A stretch of 64,000 nucleotides of DNA from Prorocentrum cordatum (taxonomy: Eukaryota > Sar > Dinophyceae > Prorocentrales > Prorocentraceae), in NCBI GenBank assembly GCA_963575745.1, contig CAUYUJ010014183.1:1144325-1208324 (forward strand), given 5' to 3'. Position 1 is the stretch's first letter. Each line of letters opens with the position of its first letter. Under the pieces are notes generated by a model. It saw nothing but the letters and a program-made list of their open reading frames with translations. It did not search any database and had not been told where the DNA came from. The translations under genes and the position numbers were made by a program. Positions 51,061 to 62,948 of the stretch are shown one piece after another.

Positions 51061-51300
51061 CCTCCACCTCCTCCTCCTCCTCCTCCTCCTCGTCCTCCTC
51101 CTCCTCCTCCTCCTCCTCCTCCTCTCCTCCTCCTCCGCCTCCTCCTCCTCCGCCTCCTCCACCTCCTCCCTTTCCTCCTCCTCCCTTTCATCCTCCTCCT
51201 CCTCATCTTCCCTCCACCGCCCACCACATGTCACGAGCATGTGGCAGGGTCATCAGCTCGTCGTTGCCGTTGTCGTCCTGGTCGTCGTCGTGGTCGTGGT
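51061..51300. repeat. (CCT)n microsatellite and adjoining GTCGTG repeat
   Basis: CCT tract at 51061-51225, then (GTCGTG)n-like sequence to about 51315. Confidence 0.9.
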
Positions 51301-51315
51301 CGTGGTCGTCGTCCT

Positions 51316-53721
51316 TCTGGGTCGGCGGCACCGGCCGCAAGGCCTTCATAATATTTTTGTTCCTCGGAGAAGGAGAACGCAGCCACCTGACAATCCACCC
51401 GCCCAGCGTCAGAGTGAAACGCGCAGAGCTCGAATCAGGCAATGTGATACAATTACTCCACGGGCGCACGCCTTTACACGTGCATCGACCCCGTCGTGCA
51501 GAGCCCCCCGTTTCAGGCTAAAGCCGTGCGTGGGGATGGGATGCAACCAGAGCAAAAAAACACATACACTAAAACGAGGAAGGCAAAAGCAAAGAGGAGG
51601 GGGAAAACTTACCAAGACAATGCCAGGTAAACCAAGCTGTCGTGTACAATGAAAGCGCTCAGCCATATTATACAAAAGGGAAGGAGGGAGGAGAGAGAAG
51701 CGAGATGCCTAATGCGGCCGCCATGCGAGAAGCGACTGGCACGAGACACGAGCTGTACAAGCACAGCGGGACGCGCTGGGAGCAGCATGCACAACGCAAG
51801 CCGCACCGGCAAGGCGGGCAGGGCGGGCGAAAGCCGAAGCTCGCCACGGCCACACTTCCTGAGCCACACGCCGGGGGGCAGCGTACAATATGCACAAGGT
51901 CTGGGGACAAACGACTGAACAAAAAGGAATCTCAATGGGCGAAGGCACGCGCCTACGAATAGCGTGAGTTCCCAACGCCGTGAGACCGACAATGCACGGC
52001 CGTGGAGGCGGTGACTAACGAAGACAACATGGCAAAATGAAGCTGAAACGTGGCGGCCGCACCAGAACAAGCCGCCTGGTACGGCAAACGGGCAGCAACG
52101 CGCGGCCGGCGCGGACGGGACGGCGCCAGGGCTCTGGCGCGGTAGCCGCCCCCGGTTGCCGAGCGCTTTGCCCTGGCGCCACTAGGAGTGGGGAGGAACA
52201 GGAGAGAGGAGGGAGGAAGAGGGCGAGGAGAGGAAACATGGAGTTGCTCTCCTGGCAACAACGACTCTGCTTGTGGCATACCCCGTGCTTCTGATTCTGA
52301 CGTCCCATTGTCAGGACTGCCACAATTGAATCACCGATTGACTGTAACGGGTGCTCGCCCGAGCCCCACGGTTTGTCTGCAGGGCGGGGGCGGCCTATGA
52401 AATTCAAGCTGTAGTTCGAAACAGGGGTTTCTGCGGTTCACCCCAAACCTCCGTGGTGCTTTTAGTAGACAGTTCTTTTTCCCTACCTAGGCTCTGCCTA
52501 GAAGGGTTCTTACTCTCTTGGCTTAAAGGGGCCAGGCAGTGTAGAACGCCCCGGGCGGCTCCCCAGGCAACAAGACCGAAGACGTCCCACACGAGATAGC
52601 GGTAAACCCCACGCGAGAGCACGACTTTCAAGTAACTCGCGATGGAACATGATGTTCAATGGATAGTAAACAAATGAAAAATATCCCGGACAACCCCTCG
52701 GACAACCAGGACAACCACCCATGCTGATTAATGACGAGTAGCCGGCCTACTGCGGACAACCTTTTGGACAACCTAGCGGGGATTCGGACAGCCCCACCGG
52801 ACCGACCCCTTTGAAAAGCCTACCCGAGTATGTATTGTCCATCTGATCTTTTCTTCCTCGATTTTGAATCAATCTCGAAGAGGTGCAATCAAAACGGAGA
52901 GTAAGGACGCACCATAAGGATACACTGGCCTTGAAAAGCCGTGCCGATGCTCTTCGAGCGGGGCATGGCCGACGAAGGTGACCAAGGATGGGCCGAAGGG
53001 GAAGGATGCAAGGGAAACCTTGGCAAGCCGCTCATCCGTACTGTCAGTGCAGGCTGTAGCAAGCGGGAGCCTCGCGGCGGCGGCGGCGGAGGGACGGATG
53101 GCGGTCAGCGGGGGGCCTCGAGAAGCCAGCTGTGCAGGGGCGCGAGGGCGGCGGCCGGGGCGGCGGCCTGGGCAGGCGGAGTGCGCTCCCACGGCGCGGG
53201 AGGAGAGGGGTTCTCCTCGACCGCCTCCTGCTCGAGCGTCCTCAACCAGCCCCCACTCCCTTCTTCTTCCTCCTCCACCTCCTCCCCCTGAGCCACTGGG
53301 CCACTGATTGTCTGCGAGTCCGACGGACGCGCCCCCCCCCCTTCAGGACCAGTCGGCCCTGGGGGGCTGATCAGGCTGGGAGCCAGGTGACTACTGGAGC
53401 GATCGCGCCAGTAGTCGCCCGCTGGAAGCAGAGAGTACAGGGAAAAAGACAGCAGACAATAGCGAGATCCTCCTCCTCCTCTTCCTGCCCAGGAGGGAAG
53501 GCTTCCCAAGAGCACCAAGAGACACCCCATCGTACTCAAGACTCCTGCCTCCGCTGACCCAAGTCGTGCGAGAAGATCACGCCGAGGCTGGGTCTTGGAG
53601 GCATGGTGCCTCCAGCTGCATGCAGGGGGGTGCTGCACTCAGCGACATCGAAGCCTGGAGCCTACAATTTCGGGTTAGGGTCGGGTCGACAACCTCCTAG
53701 CATCATCAACCACGTGAGTGT
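51316..53721. other. No gene seen; cluster of GGACAACC words at 52690-52795
   Basis: GGACAACC occurs at least five times within about 100 bases (CGGACAACCCCTCGGACAAC and on). Elsewhere no domain or RNA signature was found, although several frames are open. Confidence 0.4.
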
Positions 53722-53823
53722 CCTCCTCCTCCTCCTCCTCCTCCTCCTCCTCTTCCCTCTTCTCCCTCTCCTCCTCCTCCTCCTCCTCCTCCACCTCCTC
53801 CTCCTCCTCCCCCTCCTCCTGTA
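53722..53823. repeat. (TCC)n microsatellite
   Basis: TCC/CTC trinucleotide with CTT and CCC interruptions. Confidence 0.95.
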
Positions 53824-54779
53824 GGGACGTCAGGGAATAAGACATTCCCGCGGAGCACGCGCTGGCATGCCAATTTCTCGTGCGGTGTGCTTACTGTATA
53901 GCTCGCGCCCTTCGATCGGTTGATCTTTTCAACACACCTCCAAAATGCCCAGCTCTTGATGTGCCAGACGTCCTAAGAAAGGCTCCAGCGCGACAGAAGC
54001 GCATGAAGGTCACCAGAGACGGCCGCAAAACCTCCCAAGAAAGCTTTAAAAGGACCTCCAAGAGAGCCTCGGAACTAACACGACGGTGGTTTCAGATGTG
54101 TTTTTGACATGCGTCCCCGCTACGGAAATGCATTCATTTTGACTGTCAAGGCATGTCTGTCCAAAAAGGTGAGAAGACGCCAAGGAATGATTTCCGTTGT
54201 GCTTTCGCACGAGGCTCGCTTGAGTTGAGCATAGGGGTGGCCAGGAGTGAATTCTCCATTGTGGCTTGGAACATGAGCGGTGGTTTTGTTCCACATTGGA
54301 TAACATGTAATCGTGGGGCCAGACAGAGCTTTGAAACTATATCCCACCCGACCAGGCCGAAAGAGGTCGTGAAGGGAGACTGCGGGGAAGGGGGGGTCCG
54401 TTCGGCGCTGCCGCAGTCGCTCGTGTCCAAGATGGATACAGTCGGGGCGTTGATCTCGCAAGTGGAAATTTCGATTCCCCATCGAAAACCTAAGGACAAC
54501 CTAAAGTAGCCTGCAACAAAAAACCCAAGGATCACGGAAACCCTCCCAAACGAAAAAAGGTTCCTTCCTCAGCGCCCCGACTGTACCGTGACATCCGCCG
54601 ACGCGTTGTTTCAATCCGCGGCCCCGAAGGTCCCGACCACCTCCACAGGGGTAAGGCTTCGTCCTGGACCCGTTTTTGATAGCGGCCGCCGGAGGCCGAC
54701 ATCGAGACAGTCGACCGGATTGACAAACGTAGCCAGGCGAAAGACCAAACCATATGCAGCTGCGAATACCGCATTGTGG
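53824..54779. other. No gene; degenerate TTGGGGGCC-family remnant at 54000-54070
   Basis: CCTCCCAAGAAAGC and ACCTCCAAGAGAGCCTC words resemble the reverse complement of the G-rich family. The rest shows nothing. Confidence 0.4.
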
Positions 54780-55775
54780 GTACCGCTTTCGGTGAAGCTC
54801 CATCTGGGGGCCACGAACCGTGTTAGGGGGTGTAGCGAATTGGGCGCAGTGGTGCCACGCGAACCCTCCCAATGGAGCCCTCGGCGGAACTCCGTATGGA
54901 ACCACGAACAGTATGAGGGGTGTGCCGGTTTGGGCCCGGTGGTGTCATGCGAACCCTCCCACTGGAACCTTCAGTGGAACTCCTTATGGGGCCACGAACC
55001 GTGTGATGGGTGTGTCGAAGTGGGCGCGGTGGTGCCATGCGAACCCTCCCATTGGAGCCTTCGATGGAGCTCCCTATGGGGCCACGAACCGTGTGATGGG
55101 TGTGTCGAAGTGTGCGCGGTGGTGCCATGCGAACCCTCCCATTGGAGCCTTCGGTGGAGCTCCCTATTAACCGCGAATCGTGTGAGGGGTGTGCCGGCAT
55201 GGGCAGGGGGACGCATGCGGTCGCGGCCAGTGGGGCCTTCGGTGGAGCTCACTATGGGGCCACAAAACGTGTAAGGGGTGTGCCGACACGGGCGGGAGGA
55301 CGCATGCGGACGCGGCCACTGGGGCCTTCGGCGGGGCTCCCTGTGGGGCCATAAAGCGTGTGAGTGGTGTGCCGAAATGGGCGGGGGGACGCATGTGGAC
55401 GCGGCCACTGGGGCCTTCGGTGGAGGTCCCTATGGGGCCAGAAAGCTTGTGAGGGGTGTGCCGAGATGGGCGGGGGGACGCATGTGGACGCGGCCACTGG
55501 GGCCTTCGCTGGAGCTCCATATGGGACCATGAAACGTGCGATGGGTGTGCCGAAATAGGCGGGGGGACGCAGGACCCGGCCACTAGAGCCTTCGGTGGAG
55601 CTCCCTTTGGGGCCACAAAGCGTGTGAAGGGTGTGCCGAAATGGGCGGGGGGACGCATGTGGACGCGGCCACTGGGGCCTTCGGTGGAGCTCCCCATGTG
55701 ACCACGAAGCGTGTAAATGGGTGTGTGCCGAAATGGGCGAGGGGACTTATGCGGACGCGGCCAGTGACGCAAATG
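54780..55775. repeat. 89-90-bp tandem repeat, ~11 copies
   Basis: The block GGCCACGAACCGTGTGA recurs at about 54809, 54899, 54990, 55080, 55170, 55259, 55348, 55437, 55525, 55612 and 55701. The first copies are exactly 90 bases apart, so one plus frame gives a 30-residue repeat (RWCHANPP); later copies are 87-89 bases, which breaks it. Both strands stay open for this reason. Confidence 0.95.
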
Positions 55776-56093
55776 ATCATCGATCTCCAGTGCCAGCTTT
55801 TCCAAGCAAATCGCTATCTGCTTCTCTGACTCCTCATTTGCTTCAAGGTCACACTCCAATATTCCATGGGATTCTCGGTCGATGCGGCACGCGAAATTCC
55901 CATCACCTGAAGAGCAGGGGCCCATGGGTTTCTGAGGTTCCTCACCGGTCGCTGCCCGAGCCTCAAGGCCTCCATCTCCCCTCGGACCGTTGTCGTCCAT
56001 CGTCGCTCGCCTGCGAACAAAAAACTGCGAAGCAGGCTTAAGTGGACTCCATTGGAGCAGTTGGTCTTCAATATCTTGGTGCATGTTTCCCAA
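55776..56093 (-). CDS. Possible short coding remnant, unrecognised
   Basis: About 105 minus-strand codons before the 89-bp array have a non-repetitive composition, including GPCSSGDGNF and ILECDLEANEESE. A related segment, GPCSGDGILLL...LECDLGK, is found on the minus strand at about 56285-56400. The pair shows that a coding-like module was duplicated; no family is recognised and no start is certain. Confidence 0.25.
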
Positions 56094-56810
56094 AAAGTTC
56101 TGATTCGTTTATGGGTTTTCGACGCTTTTCATTGACACCTTCCGGTTGCCTCTGAACCTCGGGGCCTCAATCTTCCCTCTGGAAACTGCTGTCCAGCGAC
56201 GGCACTTGCTAGACAACTTGGTCGCAAACAGCAATCCTGGCAACCTGGTATTTCCGAGCGTGGGTACGGCGGATCAATTTTCTTCGTCTTTGGCTCGTCG
56301 TTTTTTCCCAAGGTCACACTCCAAGCCTCCGCAAACTTTTGGAAAATTGCGGAGCAAGAGAATTCCATCACCAGAGCACGGCCCTGTCACGCGAAAATGG
56401 GTCGCAAAAAGGTGCGCTATCGGAATGGCTGCAAGCATTGTGTTGTTTCTTCTCTCCGTCGCTCCTCCTGCCCCCATACTCACTCTCTGGCCCGTAACTG
56501 GAGAGTGTATGGTGCGGAAGTCGTATGTGAGTTTCAGTGAACAGCCTCCCTCCGTCGGGGCTCCAAGTGCCTGAACCTCCAACGCCGACTGAGGAGGAGG
56601 AGGAGGAGGAGGAGGAGGAGGGACCGCGGGGACCGTCTCTTCAAAACGAGGACCCAACACCACAGGATGGTTGGGAAACATCTGTCGTCGGAGATCGGGG
56701 CAAGTTTCGCAACGTAGAAAGCCAACAAAACAAACACCCAGGAAGGCACCGAACAGGGCAAGTGGGCTGTTCTGTAAACGCCGAGGGCCGTTCAGTAAAC
56801 GCCAAGTATG
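56094..56810. other. Paralogous coding-like patch and (GGA)n tract; no gene called
   Basis: 56285-56400 (minus) resembles 55855-55945. (GGA)n at 56588-56623. Confidence 0.35.
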
Positions 56811-56950
56811 GGGGAAACCAGAAGGTACCGATACCGCTGATCCCCAGATCTCCCCCTGGACGCGTGCTGAGAAGAATTCCGACGCGAATCCATCGGTAGC
56901 GACGAGGGCCTCCCAGGAGGCCAAACAGAGGAAAACGACGCAAAGGTGGC
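56811..56950. repeat. ~135-bp dispersed repeat, copy 2
   Basis: GGGGGAAACCAGAAGGTACC through GGCCTCCCAGGAGGCC to GGAAAACGACGC; see 6065-6200. Confidence 0.75.
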
Positions 56951-57264
56951 GGTGTGGGCGCCTTCTCCTCCTCCGCATTATGGGGGTCGGGGTGATTTTC
57001 CATCTTTCGATAACGGGAAAATGCTGTTCACGCCGTCGCACCCTCCGCTTGCTGGATCGTTCAGCCCGGCCCGGCGGGCTGAGGCGCCGGCCCCGACGTC
57101 TCCGCGGGGCGCTGCGGCGGCGGTGGGGCTCTGGCCTCCCGGGGAGGGTCCTCCTCCAGCCCATTCCCTAAAAAAACTCCTCCGCGTCGCACCCCAAGGC
57201 CTGTCGGAAAGGCGGGCCAAGCGTTTCGCCTGCGATTTCCTTACCGCTTGTGACCCTGAAGCGT
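56951..57264. other. No gene seen
   Basis: GC-rich unique sequence. Confidence 0.4.
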
Positions 57265-57510
57265 AAAATTGTAACGGCTTCACAGATAGAGGACGGCTCG
57301 CTTCCTAAATGTGGTTCTCGCCTGAGCGCCGCGCACATTCGTCTCAAACCTCCGTGCAGTAATTTAACGGATTGACGGCGGGCTGCCTTCAAACTGTGGT
57401 TCTGGCTTCGACGTTGCGAACATTCGTCTGAACCATTTGCAAGAGCTTCACGGATTGAGGGTGGCTCATTTTCAGCATGTGTCGCTCGAGTTACAATTGC
57501 AAAAACTTCA
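57265..57510. repeat. ~85-bp diverged tandem repeat, three copies
   Basis: CACAGATAGAGGACGGCTCG (57280), ACGGATTGACGGCGGGCTG (57367) and CACGGATTGAGGGTGGCTC (57449), each followed by a TGTGGTTCT...GCACATTCGTCT-like stretch. Confidence 0.8.
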
Positions 57511-58105
57511 CTGGCCCCCGTGGATAACGTACCAAAGAGTGCGTTTTGGAGCGAAAGGTTACGTTAGTTCGCTGTGTGGAAGTCCCACGGCTGGTGTTCT
57601 GGCGCGATTCAAGATCGTCCGGACGCAACAAAGAAATTGATTCGTCGCGTTGGGGCCCCGTGAATAGTGCTTCGGCACGCACCAGGATCTTCAAACCCTT
57701 GTCTCCCAACGGGGCACTTGCCTGTGGAAATGAATCCTTGCACGGTCCTGTAAGGAGGGAGCTTGGAAGGAGGGTAAATGCCAACATCGTTGATGCGTCT
57801 TGGGATTGAACTAATCTTCCTCCTCATCCTCCTCCGCCTTCTCCCCCTCCTCCTCCTCCTCCTCATCCCCCCCTCCTCGCTCTCCACGTCTAATCTCCTG
57901 ATGGCCTCCCCTCCCCTTCCTGATTGGCTGGCCAGGTGCCTCCCTGTGTCCTCGCCTGTGAAGCACAACCATCCCTGTATGGCCACCGCGCCATTCACCC
58001 CACACCTGTGCGTCTCCAGGCTGCGTCCCCCACCACCTCCTCCTCATCCTCCTCTTTCTGGAGGGGCGATTTCACGGCGGCTTGGAAGCGTTTGCCTGCT
58101 GTCTG
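57511..58105. other. No gene; short (TCC)n at 57818-57875
   Basis: No domain or structured RNA recognised. Confidence 0.4.
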
Positions 58106-58188
58106 TCTCTCTCTCTCCCCCTCTCTCTCTTTCTCTGTCTCGCCTTTCCCTTTGCAGGCTTACTTTATTTAGTGTCTTGTTCTGTCTC

Positions 58189-58223
<35 letters not shown>

Positions 58224-58300
58224 GCTTTTTCTTTCCCTCTCTCTCCCTCTTTCTTTCTTTTTTTCTTCTCTCTCTCTCTCTCTCTTTCTCTTTCTCCTGA
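58106..58300. repeat. (CT)n microsatellite
   Basis: CT dinucleotide with TTT and CCC interruptions. Confidence 0.95.
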
Positions 58301-58449
58301 ATCCCTGGGCCCCAAAAGAACGAATCGAAATCCACAGGGAAAAACATCCAACGGCGGCAAATGTGTTCGGGGGAACAACCGGCCCCGATCAAATCTTCGA
58401 GTTTCGAGAAAAAAAAAGGCCAGAACTGTTTCTGCTTCTCTGACTGGTA

Positions 58450-58810
58450 ATTCCGTAGTCCGGAACATCGTGTGTTATATCATGTTTCAGATGTTCAAGA
58501 CGAAGAAACAGTGTGTAATACATGGTTTCAGCAGACGGGCGTCCCCATGTTTTACAATTCTTGTTATACACCAGAGAACCAACCCCATTGTAAGTGACAT
58601 TGTTTTCGGCTGTCATACCTCCCAAACGTTGTCGCATCAGGTTCTTGTACGATCAGAAACCAGAAACATTGTAACACACAGCGCTTTTCAATAGCCAGAC
58701 ATCCCAAACGTTGTGGATGACAATGCTTTCTGATCTCCGAGAACAAAAATAAAGTAAATCACAACGTTTTCAACAGTCCGACTTCCGAAGCATTGTGTCT
58801 TGCAATGTTA
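58450..58810. repeat. AT-richer degenerate repeat with CATTGTAA/CCAAACGTTGT words
   Basis: CCCAAACGTTGT occurs at 58621 and 58690; CATTGTAA at 58587 and 58669; related AACGTTTTC, CAATGCTTTC and CATTGTGTC words fill the rest. Spacing is 30-70 bases. Confidence 0.6.
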
Positions 58811-58849
58811 CGTGTACTCTTTTTTTATGAGTCGTCTTCCTCCTGTTCC

Positions 58850-58905
58850 ACCTCCTCTCCTGCTCCTCCTCCTCCTCCTCCTCCTCCTCTTCCTCCTCCT
58901 GTTGG
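58850..58905. repeat. (CCT)n microsatellite
   Basis: CTCCTCCTCC tract beside the 3' end of the LINE remnant. Confidence 0.9.
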
Positions 58906-58929
58906 TCTCCCATTGGTCTCGGAAACTCA

Positions 58930-61285
58930 GCAACCGCTGCGCGATGCCGCAACGAGGTAGCAAAAAGGGAGCAATTTCTCGAGCAGGGGGGCCCACAGTC
59001 CACAGTGACCCAGCCCGGCGACGACCAGGCAAGGGGCGCCGACCTTCCAACAGGATTGATGCCATTCTGGAGTTTGGTCAAACTCCCTGAAGCGTTGGGG
59101 TTATCAGGGCCCCCAAGACACTTAGCACTTAGATTGTGGGACCGGGCCTCGCCATAGGCCCCGTAGCGCAAGCACCAATCGACGCGGTCCCCCATTAACC
59201 ACATTATATGTGTTTCGTGGCTGTACCTGACAACCCTAGGCGGGCCATTACAAGGGAAAACACAAACCGCTGCGCGAGACCTTCTTTTCTCGCCGCAGAC
59301 CAAATATAGAAAGGCTGGTTTGCCGACTTGGTCCACGGCGTGTCTCGTGGGATCGGGAAATAGCTCAAGAAGACACGGCAAGGGCCGTCGAGGCCGACGG
59401 AACCGAGCCACGCCACGAAAGGACCTCGAGCTGAGCCCACACATAATTTCGGCGATCAACCATGCTGCCTCTCGCACGCGCGGGAGACTATCGTTATAGT
59501 GTTGCCTAGTGTGGGGGCTCCACAGCTGGAGGCGGTCACCGTACTTGGCCAGCTCGTCCGCCTTGCGGTTCCCTCTCTGCATGCATTCTTGCGCACGAGG
59601 GACATGTGAGACTCTAGTTTGCGAGCGCTGGCCCTATCCCTACCGATGTCCTCGCTGACGCTGACGATGCCAACCCGAAGCTCTGAGAAGGCAACTGTCT
59701 CAAGGTTCTGCGAGGACCCCTCATTCCAGACCGAGACGACCATCGCGCAATCGGTCACCACTTCCATGAGCTCTGGGCCTGCTAGGCGTAAGAACATGAG
59801 CAGAACACGTACCTCCCCACGCCCAGCCACCAGAATCGCATGTGGGAGTGGGCCATACGCCGATGGATCCAGCCTCCAAACCCATCGCTAAACATGGAAA
59901 CTGCAGCCCACCCCGCCCTGGAGAACTGCGGTAGCTCTGGGTCCAAACCGGACCGATCGATACCTATCCTGGTCCCGAGCATACCCCCTGGCGGCGCCAC
60001 TTCCCACTTATGACCAGCAACTGTGTACGGCGCAGGCCACAGCCCAGAGGCCACAGTGAGGCCCCTGGACAATGTGAATTCTTGCTCTCTTTCGGGTTCG
60101 CCAGGGATGTTCGAGACCTCCAGGTCTTCTCACAACAACAAAGCAGTCGCAGAACGCAAACCTATGCATCGGAGTTCCGACAGCAACACCACAGGCCTGG
60201 CGGAGCGGGTCCACCATTCGCCTATCAACAAATAGCTGGAGCTGGATGGGGTATCATCCTGAGACCACTCCTGCTGACCCACGAACCGCCGCATACCTCC
60301 CTTGTTTCCTCGACTTCCCAAGACCATCTATGATCGGTTCGATTACAGGCTTCCCTCGGAAGTCCTGGGACAATCCCATCCCAAAGACTAGCCAAGATCA
60401 TGGCACGGACGCGCTGGACCAACACCATCTTGAGAGATCGGCGTCCTAGCCCTAGCACGTTCGCACCCACCCCCGCTCTCGTGCGGAACAAATTCTTTCC
60501 AAGGATGCGCCAACCGAGTCTCGCAACGGTGAGCACAACCAGTCCTGCTGGCCCGCAGACGCCCTGCCGCCCACGTTCTTGACGAACGTGGAATTCACGA
60601 AAGCTAGCTTGCATCACTCGGTGCTCGACCCGTTCCTGGCGCGCCTCCTGGCCCCACGTGAGGATGGGAGGAACATGTACATCATATGTGGGATCAGCTG
60701 TGGGGTTCACTGACGGGAGCAAACCGAGTCCTCGGCACATTGCCTTGTATGCCCGGAACAGTGCTTGGCCGAGCATGCTGCGCAGCTGCATCAACATCGT
60801 CGCCGCCACACCCTGCAAACGACATCCATAAGTAGCTGACGCCAAGCCCCCAGATTTCGCCACCATGAATGTGTTCTTGCGGGAACTCCGAAGTCCCCTT
60901 ATACGGATACTACGAACCTGAAAACGTTGCAGACGCTTCCCAAGAGTCTTGGCCCTTCGGGAGCCTTTTCTGCATAGTCCGATCGACTTGCAAGTTGCGT
61001 CCAGAGTGTGCCCCTTCGAACTTCCAGTTGTAAAGCATGCGTACGATGGTGACCCTGGTCGAAAAATGGCTGCTGAGCGCAAGTCCGTTCGATTGTGATA
61101 TAACCAGGTGCAACCGCTCGAGCAACCTTCACAACAAGATCACGGCCCGAGGCAAAACTCGCTCGACAAGACTGCTACGCCCTGCTGCTAATGCTGTGAT
61201 GTCGCCGACGACTTTATACAACGACGCGCTAGGGAAAAACTCGTTGACTGTATCCATAAGCTCTGTCAGCATCAGGGCAAGCAGA
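58930..61285 (-). pseudogene. LINE remnant: end of RT, RNase H and C-terminal domain
   Basis: From high to low coordinates on the minus strand, in several frames: an RT palm remnant VVGDITALAAG (about 61215; YVDD-type box with the first Asp lost), a KS-type post-palm segment (61100-60980), a thumb/connection region ending about 60650 (LTWGQEARQERVEHRV), an RNase H domain (SGLDPELPQFSRAGWAAV about 59930; VVTDCAMVV about 59760; then RGNRKADELAKYGD about 59575) and a C-terminal segment with WCLRYGAY...CLGGP (59170-59110), equivalent to a Cys-rich finger found after RNase H in such elements. Frame changes and missing catalytic residues mark it as dead. The 5' part is cut off by a (CCT)n tract at 61287-61327. 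Confidence 0.7.
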
Positions 61286-61286
61286 A

Positions 61287-61327
61287 ATCCTCCTCCTCCT
61301 CCTCCTCCTCCTCCTCCTCCTCCTCAT
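61287..61327. repeat. (CCT)n microsatellite truncating the LINE
   Basis: About 13 CCT units; LINE homology stops at its right-hand neighbour. Confidence 0.9.
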
Positions 61328-61504
61328 TCTTCGTGGCAGGGAGGGAACCTCACCCTCCCTATCATCACCATCGCCATCATCATTATCATCATCCCCCTGT
61401 TCCTTCCTGTAAAAAAAAACGGAAGGGAAAGAAACCCCCTCCTTTCTCCTGCAGAACAAACTGGACATCCCCTTCCTTCTTGAGGGAAGGGAAAGGATGG
61501 AACC

Positions 61505-61555
61505 TTTTCCTCCGCCCCCTCCTCCTCCTCCTCCTCCTCCTCTTCCTCCTCCTCC

Positions 61556-61590
<35 letters not shown>

Positions 61591-61720
61591 CTGCTCCTCC
61601 TCCTCCTCCTCCCCCTTTTCCTCCTCCTCATCATCATCATCATCAACATCATCCTCTTCATCATCATCAGCATAATCCTCCTCTTTCTCCTCATCCTTCT
61701 TCTCCACCTCCTCCCCTCGT
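61505..61720. repeat. (CCT)n/(CAT)n microsatellite
   Basis: CCT with CTT interruptions, then ATCATCATC around 61630-61675. Confidence 0.95.
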
Positions 61721-61919
61721 CGCCCTTACTGAGCGGAAAGGGAAGGGAATGAACCTCCTCCTCCTCCTTCGTGACGGAAAGGGAAGGGAAGGAATAGCAT
61801 CCTCCTTCCTGAAAAAAAGAAAAGGGAATTCACCTCCTCCTTGTCCTTCCTGATGGAAGAAGAAGACCCCCCTCCTCCATCCTGAAAGCAAGGGGAAGGA
61901 CTGAACCTCCTCGTCCTTT
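61721..61919. repeat. Diverged GAAGGGAA...CCTCCTCCTT repeat
   Basis: GGAAAGGGAAGGGAA(T/G)GAA followed by CCTCCT occurs at 61480, 61735, 61780 and, more diverged, 61825 and 61890, suggesting an old ~45-60-base unit. Confidence 0.55.
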
Positions 61920-62068
61920 TCCTCTTCCTGGTCCTCCTCCTCCTCCTCCTCCTCCTCCTCCTGTTCCTTGTCCTCCCCCTCCTCCTCCTCCTCCTCCTCC
62001 TCCTCTTCCTCCTCCTCCTCCTCCTCCTCCTCCTCCTCCTCCTCCTCCTCCTCATCCTCCTCTCCGTC
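61920..62068. repeat. (CCT)n microsatellite
   Basis: About 45 CCT units with a few interruptions. Confidence 0.95.
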
Positions 62069-62279
62069 CTTGAAGGAATGGGAAAGGAAGGAGCACGAAC
62101 GTCTGCCCTCCAATGTGGACGTTCCAACGTTTTACTGCGCTTGCGCCAATCAGGTGCGCTGCTTGCAGCGGAGCGCCCCCAGGCGGCCTGTCCCCCCTTG
62201 CGCTCGCGCCTTCCGCGCTAGCGTCCACGGAAACAAGAAAAGGAGCCATAATCATAAATGTTCGGCGTTCCGCGCACAT

Positions 62280-62385
62280 GACCTGGCGCAGCCCCTGGCG
62301 CGCTCCGCGCGCCAGGGGCGGCGCCAGGGGGCCACAGCGCGAATCGAAAAAGTTCGCGCGGAGCGCCACAAGTAAATGTTTATGT
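62280..62385 (-). repeat. 13-bp perfect GC hairpin plus TCCGCGCGGA module
   Basis: GCCCCTGGCGCGC (62291-62303) pairs perfectly with GCGCGCCAGGGGC (62307-62319) across TCC. The dispersed module follows (AAAAAGTTCGCGCGGAGCGC, then TAAATGTTTATGTG), the same composite order as at 5041-5150. Confidence 0.75.
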
Positions 62386-62948
62386 GTTTGTTTGTCTCCA
62401 GGTCCCTTCCCAACGGTGGCCCCGCCCACCGCGCGGCGCCCTCGAGGGCTGCGTGCTGGGCGGGGCCGCCGCCCAGCCCCTGGTCCCCAAACGCGGTGGT
62501 GACAACACCCGGCGGTGAGTCGTGGGCTCGCGAGGTTGTTCGGGGATGTCCCGAACAGGGTCGAGGAATCAAAAGACCTGGCGGTGACACCGCGTTTCTA
62601 AATCTGGCGGTGGCCACCTGATATTTCGCCGCGTGGTTTGGGGGCGCCGCCCTGCCGCTCCTGCTGCCAGGCGTCGGCCACCGCCCGGCCCCCCGTGTGG
62701 CCAAGCTGCTGACCGCTCCGCCCGGCTGTCACGCGCGCGCCGGCCGTGCGTTTCCCCTCCCTTTTTTTGTTCCCCCATCCTCCTCCTCGTCCTCGTCCTC
62801 GTCCTCCTCCTCCCCGCATCCCTCCCTCCCTCCCGCCCTCGCTCCTTCGATCCCTACTTTGTGCTCCATGAGCGCCGCGACGATGGCGCAGGGCCCCTTC
62901 GCCTCCGGGCCCAGCACCAGTCGCCCGCCGGCGCGCCGGCTCACTGGC
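62386..62948. other. No gene seen; (CCT/CGT)n tract at 62776-62835
   Basis: GC-rich sequence without recognised signals. Confidence 0.4.
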
